Source: Veillonella parvula (lineage in GTDB: Bacteria > Bacillota > Negativicutes > Veillonellales > Veillonellaceae). Taken from it: DNA of 64,000 nt. Position numbers and translations under genes: made by a program. Under the pieces are notes generated by a model. The model had not been told where the DNA came from. It was given only the letters and a program-made list of their open reading frames with translations, and made no database searches. The stretch's first letter is position 1. Each line of letters begins with the position of its first letter. Below, piece after piece: positions 27,767 to 35,599 of the stretch. The stretch spans positions 186,001 through 250,000 of the forward strand of contig NZ_CP138632.1 in NCBI RefSeq assembly GCF_036456085.1. The letters are read 5' to 3'.

Positions 27767-28591
27767 ATGGCAAGACCTAAAGCGAAAGGGGTTGAGTATT
27801 TCCCTCTTGATGTAGGGTTTTTGAGTGATTTAAAAATAAGAAAAATTATGCTTTCGTGTGGGGCCAGCTCTATTGCTGTGCTGATATACATATTCGCAGC
27901 GATCTATAGAGATGAGGGCTATTTCATGAATGTTAAAGATGATGATATAGCACTCATCGCTCTTGATACAAACCTCGATACAGACTATGTAAAAAATGTT
28001 ATAAATCGAGCGTGTGAGGTTGGTCTATTCTCATTTAGAATTTACGACAATTTTCGAGTCCTAACATCTGAGGGGATACAAAATAGATACCTTAAAATCA
28101 CAGAGCGCAGAAAATCGGTAAAAATTAATGCTGACATTAACCTAGTTAATGTTGACATGATGTATACAGAAACTAGGGTTAATGTTGCAGAAACTATAGT
28201 TAATGTTGCAGAAACCCCAGTTAATGTATACAAAAGTACACAAAGTAAAGTAAAGGAAAGTAAAGTAAAGGAAAGTAAAGGAAAGGAAAGTAAAGAGAAA
28301 AACACAGTAATTCAAAACGATGTATTCTCAACTTGGTTAAATACTTTCGGAGACATCTCTTCTTTTATAAAAGAAACTTTAGAAACCCTTACCGAGGAAT
28401 ATGGCCCAGAGCAAGTAATAGAGGCTATCGAGATCACACACGATAGAGGGAAAACCTCAATTAAATACGTTGAGGGAGTGTTGAAAAATAAAAGGTTAGG
28501 AAATGAAAAAAATAGACGTAACGGCAGCAATCGAAAAGATGAGGCAGTCGATTGGCAAGCCGAGTATGAAAGGGTGCACGGTAAAGGCTGA
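27767..28591 (+). CDS. Replication initiation protein (Lin1244/Lin1753 N-terminal, DnaD-like C-terminal)
   Basis: The N-terminus (KGVEYFPLDVGFLSDLKIRK; YIFAAIYRDEGYF) matches the Lin1244/Lin1753 winged-helix domain (DUF4373) of phage replication proteins. A variable linker with heptad repeats (VNVAETI, VNVAETP) and a KVKESK-type tract spans about residues 120-180. A DnaD-like helical domain follows (LTEEYGPEQVIEAIEITHDR; GKTSIKYVEGVLKNKR). It probably binds the phage origin, perhaps the iterons inside its own gene, and recruits the loader encoded next. The last 89 bases overlap the loader gene. Confidence 0.83.
   Translation: MARPKAKGVEYFPLDVGFLSDLKIRKIMLSCGASSIAVLIYIFAAIYRDEGYFMNVKDDDIALIALDTNLDTDYVKNVINRACEVGLFSFRIYDNFRVLTSEGIQNRYLKITERRKSVKINADINLVNVDMMYTETRVNVAETIVNVAETPVNVYKSTQSKVKESKVKESKGKESKEKNTVIQNDVFSTWLNTFGDISSFIKETLETLTEEYGPEQVIEAIEITHDRGKTSIKYVEGVLKNKRLGNEKNRRNGSNRKDEAVDWQAEYERVHGKG
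28124..28240 (+). repeat. Iteron-like 21-base repeats, candidate phage origin
   Basis: Copies of GTTAATGTTGCAGAAACTATA or close variants start at 28124, 28145, 28178, 28199 and 28220. Spacing is exactly 21 bases except for one 12-base insertion in the second copy. A 60-base purine-only-like tract of AAAGTAAAGG units follows at about 28236-28300. Origins inside the initiator gene with iterons next to an easily melted tract are common in phages. Confidence 0.6.
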
Positions 28592-29243
28592 TTATGAATT
28601 TTTTAAGCCTGTCTATGATAAGCCTATGGTTATTCAAAAGGATAAAAGCCAGACCTATGGAGTGTCTGGCATTCCTAAACGCTACTACGATATGAGCTTT
28701 GAGTGGTTAAAGAAAAACGGAACATTCCCAAAGGAAAACGCCGAGGCCTATCGTATAGTGAATGACTACAGGCAGCACCTAGAGGAAAACCTAAACACAG
28801 GCAAGGGCCTCATACTAAGGGGCCCAGCAGGTACAGGGAAAACCTCTCTCGGTGTGTGCCTTTTAAAAGAGGCGCTAGAGATTGGCAAGGGCTGCTTAAT
28901 GATCTCAATGCCAAATCTCTTAGACAATATGCTCACCTTATCCAAAGGCGATAGCGTGGCATTCATGAGCTACGAGCAAAAGCTGCGGAATATACCGCTC
29001 TTACTGCTCGATGATTTTGGGGCGGAGTATTCAAAATCTGAATGGGTGGCAGCCAAAGTAGAAAGCATAATCATAGACCGCTATAACCGAATGCGGCCGA
29101 TTATCTTAACCACTAACTATAGCGATAGCTGGACAAAAGATAATTACAGTCAGCGTATCTATGATCGCTTGCGTGGCGAATACAAGGAGGCTGTTTTTAT
29201 GGGCGGCTCTCACAGGAGGAAATATGAAAAAGATAAAAATTAA
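28503..29243 (+). CDS. DnaC-like helicase loader ATPase
   Basis: Loads the host replicative helicase at the phage origin. Walker A GPAGTGKT at residues 107-114 and Walker B (LLLLDDFGAE) near residue 165; ILTTNYSD near residue 205 is the sensor 1 segment, and the family's RIYDRLRGEYKEAVFMGGSH follows. The 246 residues fit the DnaC/IstB class. The first 29 codons overlap the initiator gene; the start could be a few codons later but the N-terminal helix looks genuine. Confidence 0.9.
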   Translation: MKKIDVTAAIEKMRQSIGKPSMKGCTVKADYEFFKPVYDKPMVIQKDKSQTYGVSGIPKRYYDMSFEWLKKNGTFPKENAEAYRIVNDYRQHLEENLNTGKGLILRGPAGTGKTSLGVCLLKEALEIGKGCLMISMPNLLDNMLTLSKGDSVAFMSYEQKLRNIPLLLLDDFGAEYSKSEWVAAKVESIIIDRYNRMRPIILTTNYSDSWTKDNYSQRIYDRLRGEYKEAVFMGGSHRRKYEKDKN

Positions 29244-29304
29244 AGTGCTTGATAATGGAGCATTAAAAATTAAACATAGTAAAGATTTTCAAGATGTAAA
29301 ATAG
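29224..29304 (+). CDS. Very small phage protein of 26 residues, unknown
   Basis: A 26-codon frame (MKKIKIKVLDNGALKIKHSK start) preceded by CACAGGAGGAAAT, one of the strongest ribosome sites in the region, and overlapping the end of the loader gene by 20 bases. It is basic, with alternating Lys/hydrophobic residues suggesting beta strands. It may serve to couple translation to the next gene. Confidence 0.45.
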   Translation: MKKIKIKVLDNGALKIKHSKDFQDVK

Positions 29305-29319
29305 GTGGCTAATGTACTT

Positions 29320-29511
29320 ATGGCTGCTGGTACTGTAACGATCATGAACTCTAATTTATGCAACCAAGAAAAAGCCGAGTTCATGGCAGCTATCAAGCTC
29401 GGCTTTGACACCTGTTTTTATTTGTTGAATAAAGAACCAGACGCAAGCCTTGACGCTGTAAGAAAGATGATTGATAAATTGCTCGAAGAAACAAAAACGG
29501 AAATTGATTAA
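29320..29511 (+). CDS. Small phage protein, unknown
   Basis: 63 residues from ATG 29320 (68 if the in-frame GTG at 29305, directly after the previous stop, is used). AGGTGG at 29303-29308 suits the ATG. The sequence (NQEKAEFMAAIKLGFDTCFY; DAVRKMIDKLLEET) is helical; no family recognised. Confidence 0.55.
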   Translation: MAAGTVTIMNSNLCNQEKAEFMAAIKLGFDTCFYLLNKEPDASLDAVRKMIDKLLEETKTEID

Positions 29512-29546
29512 AACGCTCTATAAGGCGAGTTTATAATTCTCGCCAT

Positions 29547-29636
29547 ATGAATTATCGAGCGAATAGCTACAGAGGGCAAAATAACGAAATTTACCGCATA
29601 GAATTAGAAAATAATTTAAAAGATATAGAGGGGTAA
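29547..29636 (+). CDS. Very small phage protein of 29 residues, unknown
   Basis: A 29-codon frame (MNYRANSYRGQNNEIYRIEL start) ending three bases before the RusA start. A hairpin (GGCGAG 29524-29529 / CTCGCC 29539-29544) ends two bases before its ATG and would hide any ribosome site. Support is weak. Confidence 0.3.
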   Translation: MNYRANSYRGQNNEIYRIELENNLKDIEG

Positions 29637-29639
29637 AAG

Positions 29640-30179
29640 TTGGAAATTGTAATATTGGGCCAACCAAGAACGAAAAAAAACAGCAGCAGAATAGCACTCA
29701 TTAACAATAAACGTGTACTCTTACCGTCAAAAGCGTTTAAAGAATATGAGAAAGTTGCTCTCATGCAGCTGGCTCGAGTGCAGGCTGTTCGTGGGCCAGT
29801 ATCGGTGCTGTGCCGCTATTATTTACAAAATCGAGCGCATTGGCCAGATTTGGTGGGCCTATTACAAGCAACTAGCGACATACTGCAAGCAGCTGGCGTG
29901 ATTGATGATGATAAATACATCGTCAATTATGACGGCTCAATGATTGCAGGTATTGACAAAGACAGACCGAGGGCCGAGATCACTATTCAGCCAATTAATG
30001 ATAATACTGTCTTAGTCGATGAGTACGAAAGGCGAAAGGCTAGAGAGTGCGACACCACTCAAAAGCCTAAACGCTGTAAGGTTGCCACGACAGGGGCTAA
30101 GGCAAAACCAAAAGCCCCTGTCTCAATATCGTATAAGGAATACAGAAAACTCATGATGAAAGGACATCACACACCATGA
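29640..30179 (+). CDS. RusA-family Holliday junction resolvase
   Basis: Cuts four-way junctions made during phage recombination or before packaging. The N-terminal MEIVILGQPRTKKNSSRI and the active-site segment WPDLVGLLQATSDILQAAGV, then DDDKYI, match RusA, with acidic residues positioned as the metal ligands. The start is TTG at 29640, supported by GAGGGG six bases upstream. A Lys/Ala/Pro-rich tail of about 40 residues extends the usual RusA length. Confidence 0.88.
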   Translation: MEIVILGQPRTKKNSSRIALINNKRVLLPSKAFKEYEKVALMQLARVQAVRGPVSVLCRYYLQNRAHWPDLVGLLQATSDILQAAGVIDDDKYIVNYDGSMIAGIDKDRPRAEITIQPINDNTVLVDEYERRKARECDTTQKPKRCKVATTGAKAKPKAPVSISYKEYRKLMMKGHHTP

Positions 30180-30400
30180 ATGAGAACGAAAAAGAGTACA
30201 GGTTGCAGCTGATAGGTACTGTCGGCCTTGATATTTGGCTCAATGCTAATAGCGAGGCTCATGCCGAGAAATTAAAAGAGCAAGTACTGAAAACTATCAA
30301 TGATCAAATCACGATTGACTTCGGCAATGTAGACGGCACGCTCGATGTATACGTTGATTGCATCGAGCTTGAAATTGATAAATTGGTAATTCAAGACTAG
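30176..30400 (+). CDS. Small phage protein, unknown
   Basis: 74 residues, acidic, start overlapping the RusA stop as ATGA and preceded by the GAAAGGACATCACACACC leader. Alternating charged and hydrophobic residues (KTINDQITIDFGNVDGTLDV) suggest an alpha/beta fold. No family recognised. Confidence 0.65.
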   Translation: MNENEKEYRLQLIGTVGLDIWLNANSEAHAEKLKEQVLKTINDQITIDFGNVDGTLDVYVDCIELEIDKLVIQD

Positions 30401-30410
30401 AGAGGTACTT

Positions 30411-30632
30411 ATGAACAGAACCATAAAAGCTGAATATGACGGAAAGCACTTCACGCTCACAGCAGAGGAGTGTAACACGGTAGAGTTATTATCTTTTGTG
30501 TGCGATGTAGCGGAGCAAGCCTTATATATTATTGCTGGCAACGATACAGAGTTATTCGATGAGGCAAAAGCTGCTGTAATAAATGAGATCAAAGGGATAA
30601 ATGAGGTGAGTCATGAGCGACTCGTTCAATAA
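30411..30632 (+). CDS. Small phage protein, unknown
   Basis: 73 residues; AGAGGTACTT precedes the ATG. The first half may form a short beta hairpin (MNRTIKAEYDGKHFTLTAEE) and the second half is helical. Function unknown. Confidence 0.6.
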   Translation: MNRTIKAEYDGKHFTLTAEECNTVELLSFVCDVAEQALYIIAGNDTELFDEAKAAVINEIKGINEVSHERLVQ

Positions 30633-30657
30633 GCATTAAAAGTTAAGAGGTTAGAAT

Positions 30658-31128
30658 ATGGACGAAAGCGATATTCAATATGTACTTGGCAAGCATTTGT
30701 TTTTAAGAAAAATATGCATTCCTAATGTGAGCATGTACTGCCCTGAAAAATCAGAATATGAGGCTGATTTTATATATTTTGATTTAAAAACAAAATACAT
30801 CACAGAAGTTGAAATTAAAACATCTGTTCAAGATTTTAAGCGTGATTTTAAAAAGAAACGCTATCACGACTGCGGAAATGTTAAGTATCTATATTATGCA
30901 ATGCCAAGAGGTATATATGACGATTATTACGATGTAATTGATGAACTATTAGGCGACGCAGGCTTAATCTTGATTGATGAGATTGATGTTGCAGATTTTA
31001 GAGGGAATATATACGAATTTGGTGGCTTTGTGAAACGTGCTAAAGCTAGAAAAGACGCATACCCTCTAAGTTCTAGTGGGCTAATGCATTATTTAAGAAT
31101 AGGGTGTATGAAATGGGTAAACAGATGA
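30658..31128 (+). CDS. MmcB-like / PD-(D/E)xK nuclease-fold protein
   Basis: 156 residues with the pattern ADFIYFDLKTKYITEVEIKTS: an Asp, then Glu-x-Lys in consecutive strands, as in the PD-(D/E)xK fold. It is followed by VQDFKRDFKKKRYHDCGNVKY, close to the MmcB-type repair proteins and related phage proteins. A nuclease or DNA-repair role is likely; the precise substrate is unknown. Confidence 0.65.
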   Translation: MDESDIQYVLGKHLFLRKICIPNVSMYCPEKSEYEADFIYFDLKTKYITEVEIKTSVQDFKRDFKKKRYHDCGNVKYLYYAMPRGIYDDYYDVIDELLGDAGLILIDEIDVADFRGNIYEFGGFVKRAKARKDAYPLSSSGLMHYLRIGCMKWVNR

Positions 31129-31469
31129 CGAAAAAGAGACTCGTATATGTTGCTCACCCTTACGGAGGTAAGGAAAGCAACAAGTTAAAAATCGACAAAA
31201 TCATGAATGAGTTAGTTATGAATGATAGCGAGCATAATTATGTTTCGCCAATTCACAACTATGGGGTTATGTACTTAACTGGCGACGAGTACCAGCGAGG
31301 GCTTGATATTTGCTTAGGCTTATTAAGTCATTGCGATGTGTTAGTGCTTTGCGATGAGTGGGAAACAAGCCGAGGGTGCAGAGGTGAGCTTGATCATGCT
31401 TTAAAAAGGGGAATGCCAGTATTTACAATAAATGAATGGAAAGAACAACTAAAAGGGAGTGAACAATAA
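31113..31469 (+). CDS. Nucleoside 2-deoxyribosyltransferase-like protein (DUF4406 type)
   Basis: The N-terminal KRLVYVAHPYGG and the motif CDVLVLCDEWETSRGCRGEL are typical of the DUF4406/DUF1937 branch of the nucleoside 2-deoxyribosyltransferase fold common in phages. It may act on nucleotides or NAD-like ligands. ATG 31113 is preferred to the in-frame GTG at 31104, and 16 bases overlap the previous gene. Confidence 0.7.
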   Translation: MGKQMTKKRLVYVAHPYGGKESNKLKIDKIMNELVMNDSEHNYVSPIHNYGVMYLTGDEYQRGLDICLGLLSHCDVLVLCDEWETSRGCRGELDHALKRGMPVFTINEWKEQLKGSEQ

Positions 31470-31888
31470 TGTTAGTTAAAGACGAAACAAAATATTGCTG
31501 GTGCGAAGACGAATACGCTGGCGAACCACAAGATAGTATTGAAGCCGCTGTTTATGACTATATGGATTGTAATGGGTATGACGGATATAGCAGCTTAGAA
31601 CGAAGTCAATTATTAGATAATGGAGTTGAAATCGGACACCCTGCTTATTTCGTGCCAGATGTAGACGGCGAACATGTAATTGAACATGTAATCAACTATA
31701 TGCCAGATGAAATCTATGATCACTCAGAGGACTATTTGAGTAATGTTAAAGATGAGCATATTCAAGAGTTAAGCGATGAATTAACCAAAGTATTTAGAAA
31801 TTGGGAAAAACGCCACGGATACGAAAATACCATGCACGTGGTGGAAGAAACAGAAACATATGAAATAAAAGATTATGTTAATGGGTGA
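31469..31888 (+). CDS. Very acidic phage protein, unknown
   Basis: 139 residues with about 35 Asp/Glu against about 9 Lys/Arg, spread over the whole length. Three Cys/Trp residues sit near the start (KYCWCEDEY). The start overlaps the preceding stop (TAATG). The charge is that of a DNA-mimic protein, but no antirestriction family is recognised and the idea is inference only. Confidence 0.6.
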   Translation: MLVKDETKYCWCEDEYAGEPQDSIEAAVYDYMDCNGYDGYSSLERSQLLDNGVEIGHPAYFVPDVDGEHVIEHVINYMPDEIYDHSEDYLSNVKDEHIQELSDELTKVFRNWEKRHGYENTMHVVEETETYEIKDYVNG

Positions 31889-31894
31889 TTATAT

Positions 31895-32095
31895 ATGCTT
31901 AAATCACCGTGCAAAGGCTGTGAATACAGAATTGTAGGTTGTCATGCAAAATGCGAGCCTTATACAAAGTATTCAAACGGCTTAATCAATCAGAGAAAGG
32001 CTCGAGATAAGAGCGGCGATATATTGGGATATGTTAAGGATACCACCAATAGAGTACGCCGACGTATCGGAAAGCCTAAATATTATGGGCAGTGA
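31895..32095 (+). CDS. Small Cys-rich phage protein, unknown
   Basis: 66 residues with four Cys in CKGCEY ... CHAKCEPY (residues 6-20), a likely zinc-binding knuckle, and a basic C-terminus (RVRRRIGKPKYYGQ). Similar small zinc proteins are frequent in phages of Firmicutes; function not known. Confidence 0.65.
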   Translation: MLKSPCKGCEYRIVGCHAKCEPYTKYSNGLINQRKARDKSGDILGYVKDTTNRVRRRIGKPKYYGQ

Positions 32096-32108
32096 GGAAA
32101 GGGGAATT

Positions 32109-32375
32109 ATGGAACTTGTATACGCTGGTAACTGGTTCGCATTAGGTGCTTGTATATATGGGCGTAAAAGCCCAGATGAGGCGTTAAAAGTGCTAGGCTT
32201 ACAGATTATTCGAACCAGAAAGAAAAACCGCTATAACGTGGATATAAACACTTTAATTGATATGAGGCGTGAGGGCTTAACAATAAGACAAATCGCAGCG
32301 GCGTGTGATATGTCATTCGCCGTAGTTAGAAAACGCCTTTTAAATGCAGGGGTTAAATTGGAAAGGTTGAAATGA
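32109..32375 (+). CDS. Small HTH phage protein, unknown
   Basis: 88 residues from ATG 32109, which follows AAAGGGG closely; the frame is open upstream to 32031 but that part overlaps the Cys-rich gene. The C-terminal half has an HTH (LIDMRREGLTIRQIAAACDM, then SFAVVRKRLLNAG), so DNA binding is likely. Confidence 0.65.
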   Translation: MELVYAGNWFALGACIYGRKSPDEALKVLGLQIIRTRKKNRYNVDINTLIDMRREGLTIRQIAAACDMSFAVVRKRLLNAGVKLERLK

Positions 32376-32873
32376 AAGAGGCTCTTATAAGTGGCTTGAA
32401 ATCTGATGAATGGTACACACCGCTCGAAACAGTAAAAACTATGCTCGAGGTATTTCCACCGCCTAAAGGTGCGAGGGTGCTGCTACCGTTCGACACAGAG
32501 AAAAGCAATTTTACAAAAGTAATTACTCAAGACTATGATCCATTCGCTATATATGGCATTACTGATTTTTTAACAAATCAATACGAGTTTGATTATCTAA
32601 TAACGAACCCACCATATAGCAATAAAGATAAGATTATAGCTCGGTGTATTGAAACAGGCAAGCCATGTGTACTGGTATTACCCATAGATACACTGGGGGG
32701 TACAACGGCATAAATTATTTAGTCAGACGCATATAAGCGTGTATGTACCTACTAAACGAGTAAAATTTATTAGCGAAACAGGCGAGCATACAAAATCGCC
32801 TGCACATCATAGTATTTTCATGATGATCAATTCACAGAAAACGGACATAAGATTTGAATATCAAATGAAATGA
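32372..32873 (+). pseudogene. Methyltransferase-like gene, frameshifted in a G6 run
   Basis: The first 342 bases encode a protein with EWYTPLETVK, DFLTNQYEFDYLITNPPYSN (motif IV NPPY of N6-adenine methyltransferases) and LVLPIDTLGG, then stop at 32713. Dropping one G from the run at 32695-32700 continues the frame as GVQRHKLFSQTHISVYVPTK up to TGA 32871-32873, giving a normal 166-residue protein. The start overlaps the previous stop as ATGA. The run may be a mutation, a phase switch or a sequencing error. It lacks a recognisable SAM motif I, so enzyme activity is uncertain. Confidence 0.75.
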
Positions 32874-32882
32874 GGTAAACAT

Positions 32883-33086
32883 ATGAAAGCATTCTTATAC
32901 ACAATATCCATAGCACTTATTCTGGTAATGAAAGTCGAGATTATTGCGCTTGCTATTGCAGCAGTGCTTTGGTTAGTTGGACTATTCGGCGTAGCTGGCG
33001 GCGATGTATTGAGAATACTCGGTATATTGCTTGGTACATTCGCCGTATCATTGGTGGCGTATGTGAGCGCTGAACTTAGAAAGTAG
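32883..33086 (+). CDS. Small membrane protein, two helices, unknown
   Basis: 67 residues, nearly all hydrophobic, with two membrane spans (FLYTISIALILVMKVEIIAL and ILGILLGTFAVSLVAYVSA) around a Gly-rich turn. GAGGTAAAC precedes the ATG. Confidence 0.6.
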   Translation: MKAFLYTISIALILVMKVEIIALAIAAVLWLVGLFGVAGGDVLRILGILLGTFAVSLVAYVSAELRK

Positions 33087-33092
33087 GCGAGT

Positions 33093-33395
33093 ATGAATAG
33101 ATTTGAAAGTATCGAAAATTTAGAGCGGTTAAGAATGGCTTTAACCGTGGTTATTGGTAACGATATAATCATTCCTAGTGTTGAGCAAAGAGAGGCAGTT
33201 TTTGCTTATGGCTTTGTATATGGGTATATCTGGCGTTATAAAAATTGTGGCGTAAAGGTCGATTTAAGCAGCGTAGTCAGAGCTGAAATTTTAGAACATA
33301 ACGAACTAGATAGCTATATCGAGGCTACAAGATCATATGTAAAAGGCGAGTTATACCGATTAATGGGTAGAGAGGTGAAAAATAATGCTATGTAG
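33093..33395 (+). CDS. Phage protein, unknown
   Basis: 100 residues, mostly helical, aromatic-rich in the middle (YGFVYGYIWRYKNCG). Overlaps the next gene by 11 bases. No family recognised. Confidence 0.6.
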   Translation: MNRFESIENLERLRMALTVVIGNDIIIPSVEQREAVFAYGFVYGYIWRYKNCGVKVDLSSVVRAEILEHNELDSYIEATRSYVKGELYRLMGREVKNNAM

Positions 33396-33699
33396 CATGG
33401 AAGAATTAGCGAAACATGGCTTTGATGAGTTCGAGATACATCAATACTCAAAAGGTGCTAGTTTAATCTTGAAGTGCTTTGACTGGATCACAAATAAAGA
33501 GCTTGATAAGGCTTTGAATTATGCTCGAAAAATTGCTAAAGATAAGCCTTATAGAGTGTTCATCAAAGTTAAAGACAGCTTAGGTTATAAGGTACTAGAG
33601 GTTATGGACATAATCGACCTTAGATTATTAGATAGCAAAATACAGCTTACTGACAATAGCTACACAATGGGTAAGCGGCTAATGGTAGTAATGAGGTGA
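33385..33699 (+). CDS. Phage protein, unknown
   Basis: 104 residues, basic, alpha/beta in character (KPYRVFIKVKDSLGYKVLEV). An AGAGGTGAAA ribosome site lies inside the preceding gene. No family recognised. Confidence 0.6.
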   Translation: MLCSMEELAKHGFDEFEIHQYSKGASLILKCFDWITNKELDKALNYARKIAKDKPYRVFIKVKDSLGYKVLEVMDIIDLRLLDSKIQLTDNSYTMGKRLMVVMR

Positions 33700-33703
33700 A
33701 TGT

Positions 33704-33970
33704 ATGCTAACAAGTAAAGAAATAGGGAAAATTGTAGGATTTATAGAGGGCATAAAAAGAAATTATTTTATTACAACGACTGGCGAAATTGTAATCGAAA
33801 TCGAAAAGAATAAAAGCGCTTATTTGTTTGTTGTAATGGATAAGAAACATCGCATATTGCTCTCTATAAAAGATAAGGGAAATCAAAATAGCACGATAGA
33901 AATTCGTGAATTCTATAAAAGTCAAAGTGAGTGCGATTATGTAGAAAATGCTTTACGATCGCTGCTATGA
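33704..33970 (+). CDS. Phage protein, unknown
   Basis: 88 residues; alternating strands (YFITTTGEIVIEIEKNKSAY; RILLSIKDKGNQNSTIEIRE) and a C-terminal helix. GAGGTGAATG precedes the start. Function unknown. Confidence 0.6.
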   Translation: MLTSKEIGKIVGFIEGIKRNYFITTTGEIVIEIEKNKSAYLFVVMDKKHRILLSIKDKGNQNSTIEIREFYKSQSECDYVENALRSLL

Positions 33971-34004
33971 TTTTGATGAGTTTATAAAGGTAAGGAGTAT
34001 TAAC

Positions 34005-34436
34005 ATGAACGATAAAGAGGGCCGTAAGTGGCTGTTACAGAAACTGTATGATAGAGGGTTTAAATACATTTTTCACTATAGTGCAATGGGCGGATATTTA
34101 GCTACAAAGCAGCCGCCAAAATTTAAGGGGGATAGAATATATGTCAGTGGAGATTTTGAGAGAATAGACTTGTTAAGCGATTTACTCCCAGATTTCAACG
34201 AGCCAAATTATCTGGATATTGGCAAGTATTTGGGTATTGTAGACTGGAGTGAGGTGTCGGTGAATACTCCTATCATAATCAATCATAAAAGCAAAACATT
34301 AAAAAGATATTTTGCAAAATATGACGGGGGAAAGGTTTATTATTTTGGTTTTGGTGCGACTAGCTGGAGTGCAGCAGGGACGCATTGTACCGAGTCAAAT
34401 AATGTAAAATTAGCAGGTGTCTACAATGAAAAATAA
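34005..34436 (+). CDS. Phage protein, unknown
   Basis: 143 residues from ATG 34005, which follows AAGGAG; an in-frame ATG at 33948 lies inside the previous gene. Aromatic-rich (FKYIFHYSAMGGYLATKQPP) with no recognised domain. Confidence 0.6.
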   Translation: MNDKEGRKWLLQKLYDRGFKYIFHYSAMGGYLATKQPPKFKGDRIYVSGDFERIDLLSDLLPDFNEPNYLDIGKYLGIVDWSEVSVNTPIIINHKSKTLKRYFAKYDGGKVYYFGFGATSWSAAGTHCTESNNVKLAGVYNEK

Positions 34437-34839
34437 TACATACATCATCACACTTGAAAGCGGCTGCTATGAATGGACTCGAGAAAACGAAATACACGGC
34501 TTAAAAGAGGCAAAAGAGGCAGGTATTAAAGAGGCTCAAAGGTGTGGAAAGGACATATTTTATCTGGTTCGCTGTTCGCAATGGTGGCCTTATACCGCAG
34601 GCGCTGCTTACATGATAATCAGCAACATAAAAAACGATATAAGCGACGAGATACATGATACTAATACACTTTCAAACTTATCGGATAGTGAATTTAAAGA
34701 ATTTGAAATTGGCTTAGAAAAACTGGTTCGACAATGGCTTATCAGAAATAAGCGTATACCTAACGGCGTACATTTTGAGGAAGAAATTATTTACAAGGTT
34801 AAAGACGGAAAGGCGGTTAAAATTGGAAAATCAGAATAA
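34426..34839 (+). CDS. Phage protein, unknown
   Basis: 137 residues from ATG 34426, overlapping the previous gene by 11 bases. Hydrophilic with one hydrophobic stretch (WWPYTAGAAYMIISNI). No family recognised. Confidence 0.6.
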   Translation: MKNNTYIITLESGCYEWTRENEIHGLKEAKEAGIKEAQRCGKDIFYLVRCSQWWPYTAGAAYMIISNIKNDISDEIHDTNTLSNLSDSEFKEFEIGLEKLVRQWLIRNKRIPNGVHFEEEIIYKVKDGKAVKIGKSE

Positions 34840-35047
34840 CAATGATCGCCTACATTTTAAAGGCTATATAGATTATGGACGAATGCAAAAATTAGAAAAA
34901 GCTCGATTAATGGCACATGCAGCTGTTGAGGAAAAATTCAATAGGCGTATAAACCTTATATTCATAACCTCTATTGTGTTTAGTGTTCTGGTGGCAATCG
35001 GAATGATACTATTATTGGCTACTGGTTTTCGCTATATATGGGGGTGA
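34823..35047 (+). CDS. Small membrane protein, unknown
   Basis: 74 residues from TTG 34823, preceded by AAAGGCGG and overlapping the previous gene by 17 bases. Basic N-terminal half, then one membrane helix (LIFITSIVFSVLVAIGMILL) near the C-terminus. Confidence 0.55.
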   Translation: MENQNNNDRLHFKGYIDYGRMQKLEKARLMAHAAVEEKFNRRINLIFITSIVFSVLVAIGMILLLATGFRYIWG

Positions 35048-35051
35048 TTAA

Positions 35052-35597
35052 ATGGAATGTAAGGGGCGCACTTTTACTGAGTTAGAGGTTGAGGCTATCG
35101 TTAAGATTGCAGCAGAAACAGCAGCACAAACAGCCTTAACCGAATTTAATCGGCGTAATGAGGATATGCTGGCAAAGAAAAACGAAAGAGCCTATAAGAA
35201 TACTACAACGCTACTCGAGGGCTACACGGCTATGAAAGCGCATTGTCAGAGCGCTATTGCAAGGGCCGAGGAAACGCTCACGCCTAGCGATTTACAAACA
35301 GTATTGTATGAGGTTTTTAACCGTAGAGGCTTATTGCAGATTGAAACCATTCTCGCTAGTAAGCGACGTACCGAGTTAATTATAGAGCATATAGACAAAA
35401 TGCTCGAGATATACCGCACAACTTGCATTAACAATAATAAGCACTATTGCGAGTGCGTGATTGATAGATATATCAACGATTTAACAATCGCAGAAATCGC
35501 AGAAAAACATAATACAGTTGAGCGAAATGTGTATAGGTGGCTCGACAAAGGAATTGATGATTTGAGCATATATTTATTTGGCGCATATGCTCTATAA
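35052..35597 (+). CDS. Putative late-gene transcription regulator (ArpU/sigma-like HTH)
   Basis: 181 residues. The C-terminus carries an HTH that resembles sigma region 4 or ArpU-type activators (NDLTIAEIAEKHNTVERNVY, then RWLDKGIDDLS), and the N-terminal two thirds is helical. It is the last gene before the late promoter region and terminase, the standard place for RinA/ArpU activators or Q-like antiterminators. Whether it activates initiation or antiterminates cannot be decided from sequence. Confidence 0.72.
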   Translation: MECKGRTFTELEVEAIVKIAAETAAQTALTEFNRRNEDMLAKKNERAYKNTTTLLEGYTAMKAHCQSAIARAEETLTPSDLQTVLYEVFNRRGLLQIETILASKRRTELIIEHIDKMLEIYRTTCINNNKHYCECVIDRYINDLTIAEIAEKHNTVERNVYRWLDKGIDDLSIYLFGAYAL

Positions 35598-35599
35598 AA

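Noticed and set aside
28236-28300. CRISPR or satellite array from the AAAGTAAAGG repeats
   Set aside because: The tract is low-complexity coding sequence (KVKESK) in an open frame with no unique spacers.
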